A stretch of DNA of 64,000 nucleotides from assembly GCA_963682055.1 (NCBI GenBank), contig OY821748.1, positions 5,118,343 to 5,182,342 on the forward strand, read 5' to 3'. The notes beneath the pieces were generated by a model that had not been told where the DNA came from, searched no databases, and saw only the letters and a program-made list of their open reading frames with translations. Positions 1 through 13,000 of the stretch are shown piece by piece. Source of the stretch: Primula veris. Taxonomy: Eukaryota > Streptophyta > Magnoliopsida > Ericales > Primulaceae. Both the position numbers and the translations under genes were made by a program. The stretch's first letter is position 1. The number at the start of each line of letters is the position of its first letter.

Positions 1-3000
1 TATTTGGCCTACTCGTTGCAATTTGCAAAACATATGATCCGTATTCGCTACTTCAACTGCGACGATTGAAACAGGATTACAAGGCAGGACCCATATAATA
101 CGATATTTCTACTAATTTTTTAGTAGAAAGGCAGCAAACTGGTTCAACTGCTGAACGACGTACCTCGTTTTATTCCAACTTGAACAGTATTAACTATTAA
201 GTAACTTTTTTTTTTGGGAGATGAAACGCTTAGAACGGCAGAGAAATGATTGCGGTGGATAAGAATGAGCTTGGCTTGAAGAAAACACTGCACTTATTCC
301 TACGAATGCAAAATCAAACATCGAACCTAGTTAAAACAAAATTGATACTGTGTGTGTAAAATCACTAAATGAAGCTTCAACATAACGCAATCTTTACGAA
401 CTCCCTAGGCATGGTAAATGAAAAGAACACACATCTGTCTACAAATGTAAAATGGTAATTAGTTAGTTAAGCTATTATGCTATTTAAGCTATTAGTCAGT
501 ACTCCACCTTAGTCCTCACTACGTCATTCTAATAAGCTAGCTACAAGTGAGCTAACTAAACCAATGACCAATGAAAACATCATCGCATTGTATTAATAAA
601 TATTATAGATTCAGAAAAAATACTGTTCATGAATGCAAAACAAACAATGGAGTTATTAAATAAATAAATAAAACGTCAAAAATCAAATATTCAGCATCAT
701 AAACCACAAAGCTGTAAATAAGATGATTGAACTGATCAGATGAAAAATCATCGCTATCACACCACTTACACAGAATTATATGAAATAAGTCAACAGGTAG
801 TATTATTTTCACCAAAGATCATAATTCAGTATCAATAACAAAACTCGAAAAAAAAGAAGAAGAAAAACTGGTACCGATTTCAAATTAAGCAGTGGGCCTG
901 ATCTAATAATCAACGCATTCAACCATAACTAATCTCAAATCAAAATTTTAAATGCCACGTGTGTATAAATTTAGAATATTATTCTGAGTTCATCACTAAT
1001 ACAGAATGCTGATTAAATATATAACAAATTACTGATCATATCATATACAACGAGGTAAAAAACATACCTAAAATTGTATAATTGAGGGAAATCAATCAAA
1101 TTTGATCAGCTAGGCTGTAAAAAAACATGAATAGTCAATTATCCAAAATAAAAAGATAGATAAACAGTGCAAAAAAAGAAAAGTCCACAATCAATCTGTT
1201 TCAACAAAACCCAGTTCAAATCTGCAGTTACAGAATCAAACCCATATCACAGAAAATTAAATAAATCACGATTTGAAAAAATAACTTCTAGAAGATCCCA
1301 AAAAAAAATTAGAGAGAAAATTTGAATCTTGATCAAGCATACCCGAATAAATATATAAATAAGAGTTGAACAAATCTTCGAGCTATTGAATAAACTAAAA
1401 AGAGATAATTAAAATTGATAGTTCAGTTTTTATTTATTTATTGTTTTTTTTTTTTTTTTTTTGCTTTACAGAGTTATTAATTGGCCGTCTCTCTTTCTCT
1501 CACTGGCTCTTAAAAAGATTAGGTGATTTTTATTTTATTTTTTTGTTGTAAAACATAGATTTAGATCATGGGATTTTATAGTTAAAGTTTTTTTAACTGA
1601 CTATGGTTAAGGATTGACTCGTGTATGTGTGTGTAAGAGTGACGTGTACCTCTGTTTTGAATGTTTATTTTGTTGATCGAGATAACCATGGTTAAGGATC
1701 ATGTGTTTTTAGAGAAGGTCTAGTTGGAAAGTATAAAGTTTTTACTTTTTTGGGTAGGTTTAAAAAGAACTATTTGAGAATAAGCAAAGACTAAACTGTA
1801 TCAAATTATGTTACACAAAACTATAACTTCAAAGTTTTATTCTAAAATCGTTAACCTTGTGTTAAAACACTTAAAAAAATCACTCAACACGCACCACTAT
1901 CATCACCACTCACACACACCCTAGTAGTTTTTGATTCATGTAACGTAGAATTCCATACTATTGCTGGAGATTGACCGGAGATCGTACAGAAACAGGAAAT
2001 ATTATATTGATTTTTATTAATTGTAAAAAGTATCCATAGAGGTCTTTTATAGTAGCCACAACAGGTTATGAACTTTACACAGTTAGTCCATCAATAGTAA
2101 AATGTGACAATAATAAAGTGCTGAATACATGAATCAGTATAGACACATTTTATACATCAATATGTAAATAGTATATTTTTTATGAATCTTTTAGATAGTG
2201 AATTTGCAAATATGTGTATTTATTTATTTGGTCTTATTTATGCATACTTACCGTTGAGACTGATGGGCTTATACTGATTCATGACTACCGAAGACATGGA
2301 CATCGTGATAGTATGACGAGCCTTGAGCGATCCAAAAGCCTAGGTGTTAGCCCTGACAAACTTGGAAACATAGTTCGCTTTATCAGTGACATTAACAATC
2401 ATGCTCTCCGTAAGATCTTTATTCTTACCTATTAATTACTCTGGATGTTGTTAGCTACAGTTTTGTAAGCTAATGTACCATCATATTTTGAATTTACCTC
2501 TTATGTACCAGTCTAAAAAAACAGCAATTAGTGTTATATTTTCCACAGTTCATTTAAAATTAATATTATCTAATCATGATAAAAAAAAAAATATATATTT
2601 TCCACAGTTCATTTAAAATTAATATTATCTAATCATGATAAAAAAAAAACATTATTTTAAAATACTAATGGGTTACAAAAGCCAATTCTTTACACACTGT
2701 TGTTACTGTAGTATGTTTTTTGTACTTTTAAACTGTTCTACATTTCTTTATCGTGTTTGGTCCTCAATCTGTACAAAAAATTATTTGTCATGTACAAATG
2801 CGAAAAAAAAATGATAGGTTTTTGAACTATTTGCCAAATTTTGTAAGTTAATGTACATAACTGAAACTTGATAATCGTACTGTATGCACGATCATTCAAA
2901 AGGTCAATGGTTTACATTTTTTTATTCATTAATATTCATGTGTGTTGTTTTGCAGAGAAAGTGAAAAAATAAACATAATCTGTATCGTAATCGCATACGA

Positions 3001-4115
3001 TTAGGATAAGCATGGCAAGAAAAAAAAAATCATATGGGTCTTATTAGACTTTAACAACAACAAAATCCGAATTTGACCCGGTCGAATCTTATTTGAATCA
3101 TATGGTTTCGGATTGGTTTCCTATATCATAATCCGAATTAAATTCGTAAATGAACAAAATAATATACTAGCATATCTTCTAAAAATATTAGTTAAATATG
3201 TGATATGAATTTATAGTTTCATAAAGATTATAACTTCAAATATAGGAAGTGTTGTAAATCTTATGTCATATGTACTTATTTTATATATGTGTAATTTTTA
3301 TGCCAACATATTCTTAATCATAACCATATCGATGCATAATCAAGCCATTGAGTGCACTCATATTTAAGAAAATAAATATAAATAGTATGAAATCGGAAAG
3401 GATTATTACCTCTATGTGGTAAATTACTTATTCGTTGCGTTTTCGAACTTATCCTCATAGATCTCCATTTATCGTCATCACCATCTCCATAATTGTCATC
3501 GTTGCATTCGTCATTCATTTTTTGAGTGCAGCGGTAATCAAAAGATACACCAATTAAGGTATATGTTCGTGGTTTATAAAGCAACATGTAATGGGTTTGA
3601 AATTTATAAATTAATATTATTGGGTGATAGATTTCCTAGTGTCTAGCGCTCTATCAACTCGGATCGAAATAATTATCATTAGACGTGTATTAATGAGCTA
3701 TACTATAAGAGTGTCAATCGTTCATGATACTATTTGGTATTAACTTTTAGTATTGTAAAACTATGTTAAAATAGCTATGACGATATCAATTTGGACGAAA
3801 CTGACGGAAATTGGTTATATTGGTATCGTTCACGTCTAATATTGAAAATGAAAACAGTACAAAATATTAATCGTTAAATTGTGATACTATATGATACTAA
3901 TAGGGTATTAACTATAAAGTATTCTAGTGTAGTTTTATATGGAGATGGTTGAAAATGTATTTAAGCACTTATTAAAGTAATTTAGTTTGCAAAAATATTT
4001 CAGTCCTGGTCAAAAGAAACACAAGTGTACTGTGAGATTCGGAACGTGAGTTTAAGTAGACTATTGTTTTGTTTATATTGAAAAGCTTTATATATTTTTC
4101 TTAAAACACAGAAAG
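1..4115. other. Gene-free region, left edge
   Basis: I see no supportable coding exon here. The region is AT-rich, with poly-T and poly-A runs and short open frames without family resemblance. A 73-codon plus-strand frame at 2214-2435 lies in a slightly less AT-rich patch, but I recognise nothing in it. The left end could include the leader of a minus-strand gene lying outside the window, because donor-like sites occur near 1071 and 1343 on the minus strand. That is speculation. Confidence 0.5.
2535..2650. repeat. Two-copy tandem duplication, period about 59 bp
   Basis: A unit with the core TTTTCCACAGTTCATTTAAA and ending in a poly-A run is present twice in a row, with starts near 2535 and 2594. 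The copies are almost identical, so the duplication looks recent. No gene is affected. Confidence 0.85.
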
Positions 4116-4258
4116 ATGGGCAACTCGCCGCCGCAAAACGCCACTTCTCAACCGCCGGCGACGGAGACGGCGGCGTTACATCAGGATGACGTGGATGAAG
4201 AGGACGAAAGTGTGAAGCAGCTGAAAGAATGCTCCTCTCTCTATTTATCCTTACAGGT

Positions 4259-4311
<53 letters not shown>

Positions 4312-5741
4312 GAATATATTACAGTAGTATTTGATTTACGTATGGGTGTACACCGTTTTGGTTCGGTTTTTAATAAAATGAAAACCAAACAAATAAAAAA
4401 TAATCGGTTCGGTTTTGAAAAAAAAATCATCCGAACCAAACCGAACCAATCATTATCGGTTTGGTTTTTCATTTGCAACTTTAAAAGTAAAGTCGAATAG
4501 CAAGTAAATTTACACATGATTTAACAAAATATATTATTAATAACTACACATAACAAATAAAACAGCATATCTCAACTTATTGATGTATATTTATATATGA
4601 ATAAAAATAATCGGTCTGGTTTGGTTTGAAAACCACTGAAACCGCAAACCTAACCGATTAAATTGGTTTGGTTCGGTCGGTTTGATCGTTTGGTTTATGT
4701 ACACCCCTGCATGCTTGTGCATGCTGTATACATATATAAAACTGATTAAAATAATGTTTGGGCTAATTGCAGGATTGTCTTGTCAATACAGACAGAAACT
4801 GGAAGTCTTGCCAGAAAGGTACAACTCTTTACACATCTTTTGATTTATTTAAATTTTGATAATTCTCCAATTTAAATATACTATGATTGTAGCATTTTTA
4901 AAGTAGGGCTTGTTTGGTTGCATTTTTAAGCTTTGGTTCTTTGTCTTCTCGGCTTATTAGTTGCAACTCTTTTAGTTGTATTGTTGTCATTGTTTTAAAA
5001 AGCGAAAAGTTAACCAAAAGCGTTTTTGCAAAAGCTACGCGGAAGGCGTGAAAAGCTTAGCTTTTAGCGGCCTAAAAAGCGAAAATGCGATATTTTTAAG
5101 TTTTTTTCATGCTTTGAATCGAGCTTTTTTTACTATGAAGCGAGCTTTTTAAAACAAATATTTTTTGTACAACTCAACTTTTTTTCTTGGTTTTATTAAA
5201 TAAAAACTAAAAACCTAAGGCTTCAAACTTCTTCTCCCCAGTGTCTCGGTTTTTTGCTTAAAATACAGCTAAATAAGTGCATCAACCTTTAGTGCTAATA
5301 GTTTTAACTGGACATTAATATTCTCTGAAATTTAAAGCTTTGACACGATCGGTTCTTAGTGTTGCCGAATCTTATTCATAAATTATGGGAAAATGCATCA
5401 AACGTCATGGTTGTACTTTTATCAAGGGATACATAAGTCCGTTTGTGATTATGTTTCTACTTTCTCTAGCTTTATGATTGCTAAAATTCTTCAAATATGC
5501 ATTGTTTTCTTTTCCAGGAGACCAGATCAGTCACTTTTTCTTTTATACTGTTTAGGACAATTAGTGTTCCAATCACAACATTAGGGACAAAGGAGAATTA
5601 TTTAAACTTATGCAGACCATTTGCTTATTCCGCCTTTCATTTTTTCTTATTTATGAAGATTGTATTTGTTTTTTTTGTATTTCAGAAGTTTTAGCTTTGA
5701 AGCAGTGCAATGACAGGAAGAACAAGGGGGATAAAAAGTGA
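4116..5741 (+). CDS. COA4: COA4-like twin-CX9C mitochondrial protein
   Basis: Three exons, 4116-4256, 4773-4818 and 5686-5741, join in phase to an 80-residue protein. The first 32 residues are Pro/Thr/Ala-rich, then acidic. After that come four cysteines: ECSSLYLSLQDC (CX9C), ten residues to the next Cys, and CQKEVLALKQC (CX9C), then a Lys-rich tail. Two CX9C motifs and the QLKEC...NWKSCQ arrangement match COA4 (CMC3) of the CHCH superfamily. Family knowledge: such proteins are oxidised by the Mia40 relay in the mitochondrial intermembrane space and support cytochrome c oxidase assembly. The ATG is the first in a short leader. Donors are CAG|GTATAT and AAG|GTACAA, with acceptors TGCAG and TTCAG. 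Intron 1 starts inside a (TA)n run and holds a MITE. Another small CHCH protein is the main alternative. Confidence 0.88.
4257..4307. repeat. (TA)n microsatellite at a 5' splice site
   Basis: A TA dinucleotide run begins within the intron-1 donor of the COA4-like gene, so the donor GTATAT is itself part of the repeat tract. Confidence 0.9.
4344..4706. mobile_element. MITE-like element with GGGTGTACA terminal inverted repeats
   Basis: The element begins GGGTGTACAC and ends TGTACACCC. Its interior is rich in GGTTCGGTTT and AACCGAACC motifs on both strands, which can fold back. It sits in intron 1 of the COA4-like gene. I could not define a target-site duplication. No coding capacity is visible. 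Confidence 0.7.
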
Positions 5742-6454
5742 AAATCCAAGAACTCCTTCTTATGGAATTTGTGTCTAGAAATTTAGTAGTAATCATGATC
5801 CTTCTTGTAACGGGGCATATTTTGAGAATTTTCAGGCTTAGATGATTTGATACAAGTTTTCGACTGTATAATGCTCTTGAATATGACAGCAATTTGTCGA
5901 ATTTTACGCTAATAAGGCTCTTGATCAAGTCACTTGTTTCATTGTTTCGTAGTTTTCAAGCTATCATTGTCTTCAATCTTGTGTCAAAGGTTATTTGATT
6001 TTGGCTTTTAAGTTCTATTTTCTATAATTTTTGTTTTTGCATTTTTTGACAAATGTTTGGTTCTCTAGCCCGGAAAGTGGGTTGAATTGGACTTGTTTCT
6101 CTAATTCAAATAACCCAATTTACTTGCTTCCATGCCTAGAACCAACCGATCCCAAAAATAAAAATAGTAACTACATTATTCCCAGCCTAAATTCTTTTTT
6201 GCTTCCATAATCATTCATTCGTTTTCCCATTGACATAACAAAAAGGAATAACTTAAAGAGGCCCAAATGAAGAAGCAATTACTTCATTTTCAAAATTGTA
6301 TTTTATTGATCCCAACAAAGATAACATACCAAGCATTCAGGTCTAAATTTCATTACATGTCAAATACTCGTACATGTAAATTCCATATACTACTAAATGA
6401 TCCATAGAACATTCTATCGATCTTGCATAAAACCGTTTATGATAATTATCATAG
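5742..6454. other. Convergent 3' spacer between COA4-like gene and MSRB
   Basis: This holds the 3' flanks of two genes pointing at each other. AT-rich, with no further exon seen. A 93-codon minus frame over 5647-5928 is a chance frame overlapping the last COA4 exon. Confidence 0.6.
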
Positions 6455-9150
6455 CTAAAGAGTAGATGTATTGTCTGGGGCAAACTTGACCGAGATACTG
6501 TTAACGCAATGACGCTCATCTGTAGGTGTTCCGAAGCCTTCCCCTTTGAAAACATGGCCTAAATGGCCGCCACATGCCGTGCATGTGATCTCTGTTCTCC
6601 TTCCATCAGGGTCAGGCTGAAATAAAAAGAAAAAATGTAAAATTGCAGACAAGAAAACTGCACTGCTCAAATAAAAAGCATGGATAAGAAAAAGTAATTT
6701 GTATCCAACATGATGTGACTTGCCAAGACCCTAACTTGTTCAAACTCAATTACTTGTTTAAACCACATTGTAGGCCCTGACTTGAAGATACCAAAGGCGT
6801 GTTTGATTAGTTAGTGCATGTATGGTTGCAGCCATTAAGAAAATAAGCTAGAAAAGCTCAGGTTATAATTAATTCAACTAGATATAGTATGTAACGCAAA
6901 AGCAAATAAACTGAGCTTAAAAGCTGCAACGAAACAATGCCTTAAGCATGACTTTTAAGATGCCTGGTTTAATTTGACAAGCTGGGAAAAGCAAAAGATA
7001 TGTCTGTTTATTATATGAACGAATAGACCCCAGCATTTATTGACCCACGCCTGAAATTTGTTCACAGCTAATTCAACTCTATGTTGTGACACCAAACTAT
7101 CATTACACTGCCTATATGCAGTATATGACTATACCTGTATTGACTGTATTTACAGTGTTACGAGAAACATAACATTTGATACTTACGGAGCGAGTAATGG
7201 CACCAGGGAAACCCTCGTAGAAAGCAGGCCAACCACATCCAGAGTTGAACTTGGTGGTGGATTTATAAAGCGGGGTCTCACAACCAGCACAATTGTAAAC
7301 ACCGTCATTGAAGAACTTGTCATACTCACCTGTGCCTTTTGGCCTATACAAGAAAGAACAGTGAGGAGTAGGGAAAATATAATACACACAAGTTAAACAG
7401 TTCATGCGCTCGCAAAATAACGTCAAAATTTAGACACAATTAAATCAAACAAGACCATAAACTGAGTTCGATCCTTATAGACATCGGGATGATTGAGTAG
7501 CACATGATAAGAAAGAGAATTTAGGGGGTCACTGACTTTTCATTAGTGATGATTAACCATGTCAGTCATTAGCAGATCCGAGACTGAATTCTGTTCTTTT
7601 AGGGGAGCCGCTATAATTATAAGATTTTAAGTAGAATATATGTGAAAGTTTGTACTTTTTGTCAGTATGGTGAGGATGTGGCCTCCCTAGTTCTACCATA
7701 ATAGCCTCATGAAAACACTACACACTTGACACTTCATAGAAACCTTAAATCTATACATCAACACCCTTAGTACTAAAGTTAACAGGAGATGATCAGTAAG
7801 ACCCTTTGTATTAATGTCGTAAAGGTCCAGTTTTCGCAGATTTCAAGGGCCCTATATGTGTTTCCTTCTATTGCTTATGAAGTGGACCGCAGAGGGTAGC
7901 AAATGATGAAACTTATTTGTTAGGACCAAAGGCATACAAAGACAAACACTGGTGTGAAAAACGTCAACTTCTAGACACATTAACATGATTAACCACGGCA
8001 GCGGCTAGGAACGACATTTCTAGACATATTTACCAAAGTAATAATTAGATTTATGAATAGAGTCATGATTACAAATTGGAGTGTTAATCCTTCCAAAAAT
8101 AGCATGGACTTTTTCCTTCAGTTTCACGATTCATTTCCAGGTTTAACAGATTACAGTAATTTACACCAACAATAACATAATCTTGCAAATTTCTAAATTT
8201 CAGTTAAAATTTCTTCAATGTTCTAAAGACCCGTTTGGCATCAAATTTTTTGGTCCAAAACCTGATTTTAAATAGCAATGAGAAAAAAAAACTTGCTTAA
8301 AAAAAGCTGCAGTGTAGTTGTGCCACCACTGTAACTTTTTTTACTTACAAGCAACTTGTAACTTTTATTGATAAGTCATCACCTATTTTAACTTATAAGT
8401 GAGTTTTATATAAACAAACACATTTAATTAGAAAGATTTTAGTTTTGGAAAATTTAACGTGAAAAGGCTAAAAAAACGGAAATCCCTAACTTCCCTGCTT
8501 TTGAGCTTTTTCGACCAAAAGCTAGCTTTGTATAAGCTAAAAAACCTGACATACCAAACACCCATGATTTTTTTAAGTCAAAAAGGTACGTTTTTCTTTC
8601 TTTGCCAAACATGCACCAAGTGACATACTAACATTGACACTTGTTTAGCAGCAAGTAAGCTTTTGATCACGTAAATCAATGCAAGAGTCTCCTGTAATGT
8701 GATTATGTGAGTCAATGTATTACTAATATAAGTATGTATCTATACTAATACTACTATGTTGACCTACATTACAAGTTTACAACAAACCAGAAAGATCAAA
8801 CACTAAAACACAACTTTTTAGAACTTTTAATCAGATTAATTGAGAAAAATGGGGCACTACAAGAAAATGTCAAGATATCAAGAAACCTGTTGTTTTTTTT
8901 ACAGTAAAATGAGTGTCGTTAAATTTAATCACTAGTTTACCAACAAAATGTGTTGATGTTTTGTTGGTGTTCTATTACTAAATTTAGCTACATTCAATTA
9001 ACCAACAGAGATTATGATGTATAATGTATTACTATAACATATTGTTTTTTGTTGTTGTAAAACTTACTCGGTTCCTTTTTGGCGAAGAATACGAAACTGC
9101 TCAGACGAGAGAACTGCTCGCCATTCCTCCTCTGTCTTCTCTCCTCCCAT
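6455..9150 (-). CDS. MSRB: Methionine-R-sulfoxide reductase B, cytosolic type
   Basis: Minus-strand exons 9150-9068, 7343-7187 and 6616-6455 encode 133 residues. The SelR domain fills the protein. Zinc-binding CXXC pairs are CAGC (Cys46, Cys49) and CTAC (Cys92, Cys95). The catalytic Cys is Cys117 in [11 protein letters not shown], and Cys64 in SGCGWPAF lies 53 residues upstream, the spacing of the resolving Cys in two-Cys plant MsrBs. The family reduces the R form of methionine sulfoxide with thioredoxin as electron donor. No transit peptide precedes [10 protein letters not shown], so a cytosolic form like Arabidopsis MSRB5-9 is inferred. The ATG lies directly after a (TA)n(GA)n leader. Intron 1 is 1.7 kb and holds a MITE; intron 2 is about 570 bp. 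Donors are GTAAGT at both introns. Confidence 0.95.
8233..8610. mobile_element. MITE-like element in MSRB intron 1
   Basis: Ends are GTTTGGCA and its reverse complement TGCCAAAC. The interior motifs AGCTTTTTCGACCAAAAGCT and ACATACCAAACACCCAT also occur between the duplicated F-box exons at 50229-52830, so it is a dispersed family in this genome. No target-site duplication was established. Confidence 0.65.
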
Positions 9151-9189
<39 letters not shown>

Positions 9190-10020
9190 CCCTATCTCTC
9201 TCAGTGAGCTAGTTGGTCTTGACTATATAGAGAGATGGGGATTTGTTTCCTGTTTATATAGTTTTCTGGGAAAATGAATCTGGTTAAGAAATGATGTCTT
9301 AATTGTACTGAATATGGTACTTGGTACAAAAACGTGCGACAGTTTCAGTATAAACTATAAAGTGTTAAATTCGTTTTTCAGTTTTGGATAAAATAATGGA
9401 GGGGCTAAACTCCGCTCATTTGTTAATAGGGATATGGTATGTTTTTATTAATTGTTCATAATATTAATGCATATTTTTGAGGAACGGACTATATGTATTA
9501 CAATGGGGGTGCATTGTGCCCTCTTGCAACTTATAAAGTTATTATTTTTTCCATGAGAAAACTTAGAAACGATGATTTTCGAAACCCCGTAAAATAACAC
9601 TTTGATAAGTGAAACCCAAAAAATATAATCATGAATTCACCCTTCATATTTCCAAATAATCTAAGATACTAGAAAATTTTCATAAATTTTGGCTTAATAC
9701 ATATTAAAATAATATAGATATATTTTTATAACGGGATCGGATAACCGACGAGTATCGAATACTACACCCGACCCCAATTCTAAAAGTTTCAATTCGGAAG
9801 AATAAACGATAAAGTCAGTCGGGTCGGATCGAAATTATTTAGACTGTTTTTTTAAATTACTGGTACTTCTTGACAAACCTCTTTGTAAAATAGAGATGCA
9901 AATTGAAACTTTGGGCTAATTGGTCCTCACTCAAAGATACTTCTTATCATCTGCCCTTCTGCAATTAAACCCATTAACCCTAACACAATTACAGATTCAA
10001 ACAAACACTCACATAAATAC

Positions 10021-10060
<40 letters not shown>

Positions 10061-10084
10061 ATAATATAGTAGAATAAAAAAAGA
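9151..10084. promoter_or_regulatory. Divergent intergenic region between MSRB and SAC3B
   Basis: About 0.93 kb separates the two start codons, so it must hold both promoters. The MSRB side has a (CT)n(TA)n tract immediately upstream of its ATG (plus-strand 9151-9189), and the SAC3B side has an (AT)n tract at about 10022-10050. A stretch at 9720-9850 with CGGGTCGG-type motifs resembles the transposon-derived motifs seen elsewhere in the window. I could not single out a reliable TATA box among the TA repeats. Confidence 0.55.
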
Positions 10085-13000
10085 ATGTCATGGAGCTTTG
10101 GACAGGGTTCGGGTCCTGGTACAAACCCACCATCTTCAAACCCTTATATTCATTTACAAAACAATCCTCCTCAAAATTCCACTCCACCTCAAAGGTACTC
10201 TCTCTCTCTCTCCCTCTCTAGTTTTATATTACTTGTTGGGTTTTTTCAGCAATTGGGTTTTGAGAATTTTTTAATTTTAATCGAAGAATCAATCGTTATC
10301 TTAATTTGATCTGATGAAGCACTTTTAAGGGAGATTTTATGACTGGTTTTGTATTTTCAGAAGTTGGGTTTTGATAATTTATATTTTAAGGGAGTTTTTA
10401 TGGCTTGTTTGGCAATTTCAGAAATTGGGTTTTGAGAATTTATATTTTAAGGGAGTTTTTATGCCTTGTTTGGCAATTTCAGCAATTGGGTTTTGAGAAT
10501 TTATATTTTAAGGGAGTTTTTTATGGCTTGTTTGGTAATTTCAGCAATTGGGTTTATAATATTAGGTAGGTCGGGTGTACTTAAAAAGCGGGGGTGTCCA
10601 CCAATAAAAACCCTAAGATTGAGAGGGAACCGTTGTGAGGCCTACATTTAATCTGAATTCTTGCAATTTGATTGTTGGATCACACCCTATTTTTGTATGC
10701 ACCTAGTTGGGTAATTTCAGACATAGGGATGTGAAACCTTATCGACTTTAATCGGGTAAAGAATTGATCTTTATCTGATTTTGATCTGATGAAGCTAGAG
10801 ACATTATATTTTCAGGGAGTTTATGGCAGCTGTAAGGAGGCCTAAAAAACTGGGAGCACTAAAAAAAAGAATTTAGGGCATGTGAACTGAGGAGTTAGAA
10901 GTAGTTAGGGTTTTGTTGAGCCTATTTTATATGCGTTATTGGGTGATTTCAGCCATAGGGATGTGAAACTTATTAATTAAACAGTCTTCTTATATCTTTA
11001 GTGCGGCTTTCAGAAGGACTAATTGAGAATTTCTGAGCACCTTCAGAAATATATTGGGAGCAGCTTAGGAAATTTTACCGAGCCATAGTTTATATAACTT
11101 GTTGGGTAATTTCAGCCATAAGGATGTGAAACCTAATTAAGTTAACTGGTAAGTAATCGATATTTATCTGAATTCAATTTATGAAGCTAATATTTCTGTT
11201 TTGAAGGGAATATAGGACAGCTTTGAGGAGGAATTAGCAATAAGGAGCACTTTCAATAGTATGATAGGATTGTGAACTGAGTGAAGTTGTTGGGTAATTT
11301 CAGCCATAGGGATGCGAAACCTTACCAATCTAATCGTAGTGAATTGATCTTTGTCTGAATCTGATTTCACGAAGCTAGAAATTTTTAACTTTAAAGGAAT
11401 TCAGGGCAGCTTTCAGGCAGAACTAATTGGCAAGCTCTGAGCACCTTCAGAAATACATTAGGAGCAGTTTAGGGAATTTTTTATTGTGCCTATTTTATAA
11501 GACTTGCTGTGTAATTTCAGCCATAGGGATGCGAAACCTTGTTAATTTGACCGCTAAAAAACTAATCTTTATCTAAAGTTGGTTTCATGAAGCTAGAAAA
11601 CTTATATTTGGAGGTAAATTGGGGCAGGTTTGAAGAGGACCTAATTTAGCAAATTGGAGTACCAAAATAAGAATTTAGGGACTGCAAACTGAGGAATTGG
11701 TAGTAGGTTAATGATTTTACGGAGCCTTTTATATCTGAGTTGTTGGGTGATTTCAGCAATAGGGATGCGAAACCTTATTAATCTTACCAGCAAAGAATTG
11801 ATCTTTATCTGAATTTGATCTGATGAAGCTGGACTTTTATATTTTAAGGGAGTTTAGAGCAGCTTTCTGGAGGACCTAATAGAACACTATTTAGCACCTT
11901 CAGAAATAATTAAATTGAGATTTAGAGCATATATGTCTGTCTGTCTATCTTGGTTTTGAACTTTTAATCCATTATTAAAAATTCGAGCCACAGAACCGCT
12001 AAAACCACAGTGTGATCACAGTTAATGTCAATTTATCTGATTGAAATAAATGGGTGGGGAGGAGATTGAGGCACCTCTACAGGGAAAAAAAGAAGGAGAA
12101 AGCAAGTCTTAGGCTTGCGTACTGAGTGAAATTGGTAAATTTTGGAGCAATGAAGAAGTTTTTGATACCCATTTATTGAGTAAATCACTAACAAGTCGAA
12201 CTTTAACTGATTATTGATCTCATGAAAGTAGGAAACTGATAAATGAAGGAATTTAGGGCACTCTTAATGAAACATAAACGAAATTTCAGACTGTCAACTG
12301 AGCGATGGTAGTAAATTCAGAAATTTAGAATTACGGGTCACATATTGACTTAAAAGGGAACTTTTAACTGGTTATTGATCTTATCGAGCCTGAATATTGA
12401 TAAGCAAAAGGAATTTAAGACACCTTTGAGAGTTGAATTTTTTGAGCTGCAGGGATGCGGGAAAGGCACTTCTTTTAGAGACATGGAAATTTACTCTTAG
12501 TGCTAGTCAACCGGGTGATAACTGAGTTTTTAAAATTTGGAGCGGTTTAGGATGGTTGATGTTAACATATCAAGTTACGGCTGAGCTTTAATCAATTCTG
12601 GATCTTATAAGGCTGTAATATTATTAATAAAATGATTTTAGGAAACCTTTTTCTTCTCTGAAAAAGGCACCTTAGGGCTTGTGACTAAGTGCGATATGTA
12701 AATTGGAATTTTTTTTACAGAAATTAAAGATTTTTACATATTCTATATAAGATCATAATTAAAAACAAAGAGGACTTTTGGGTATTTAAAATGATTAAAA
12801 ATAGTAAATTTAGGTCAGTTTAGAACTTCTGAACTGCGTGAAAATTGCAAATTCGGGTATATTGTATATGATAGTTATATGCTAGTATGTTACTATTTGC
12901 ATCTTCAATTTGGAAGTACCTTGTCAAATTAGTCAGCGTGTCTCCTTTGAACTCTCATACTTAGGTTTTTAATTTATAATTAAGCCTAAGTGAGTAATGT

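Noticed and set aside
2214..2435. 73-codon frame in a slightly GC-richer patch
   Set aside because: I could not match it to any family, and there is no splice or start context; left as unassigned.
4000..4517. Minus-strand frames over the COA4 first exon
   Set aside because: They are Tyr-Ile repeats from translating the (TA)n tract.
8855..9010. CACTACAAGAAAA sequence as a second CACTA element in MSRB intron 1
   Set aside because: The left end looks right, but no matching TTTGTAGTG right end or 3-bp duplication was found.
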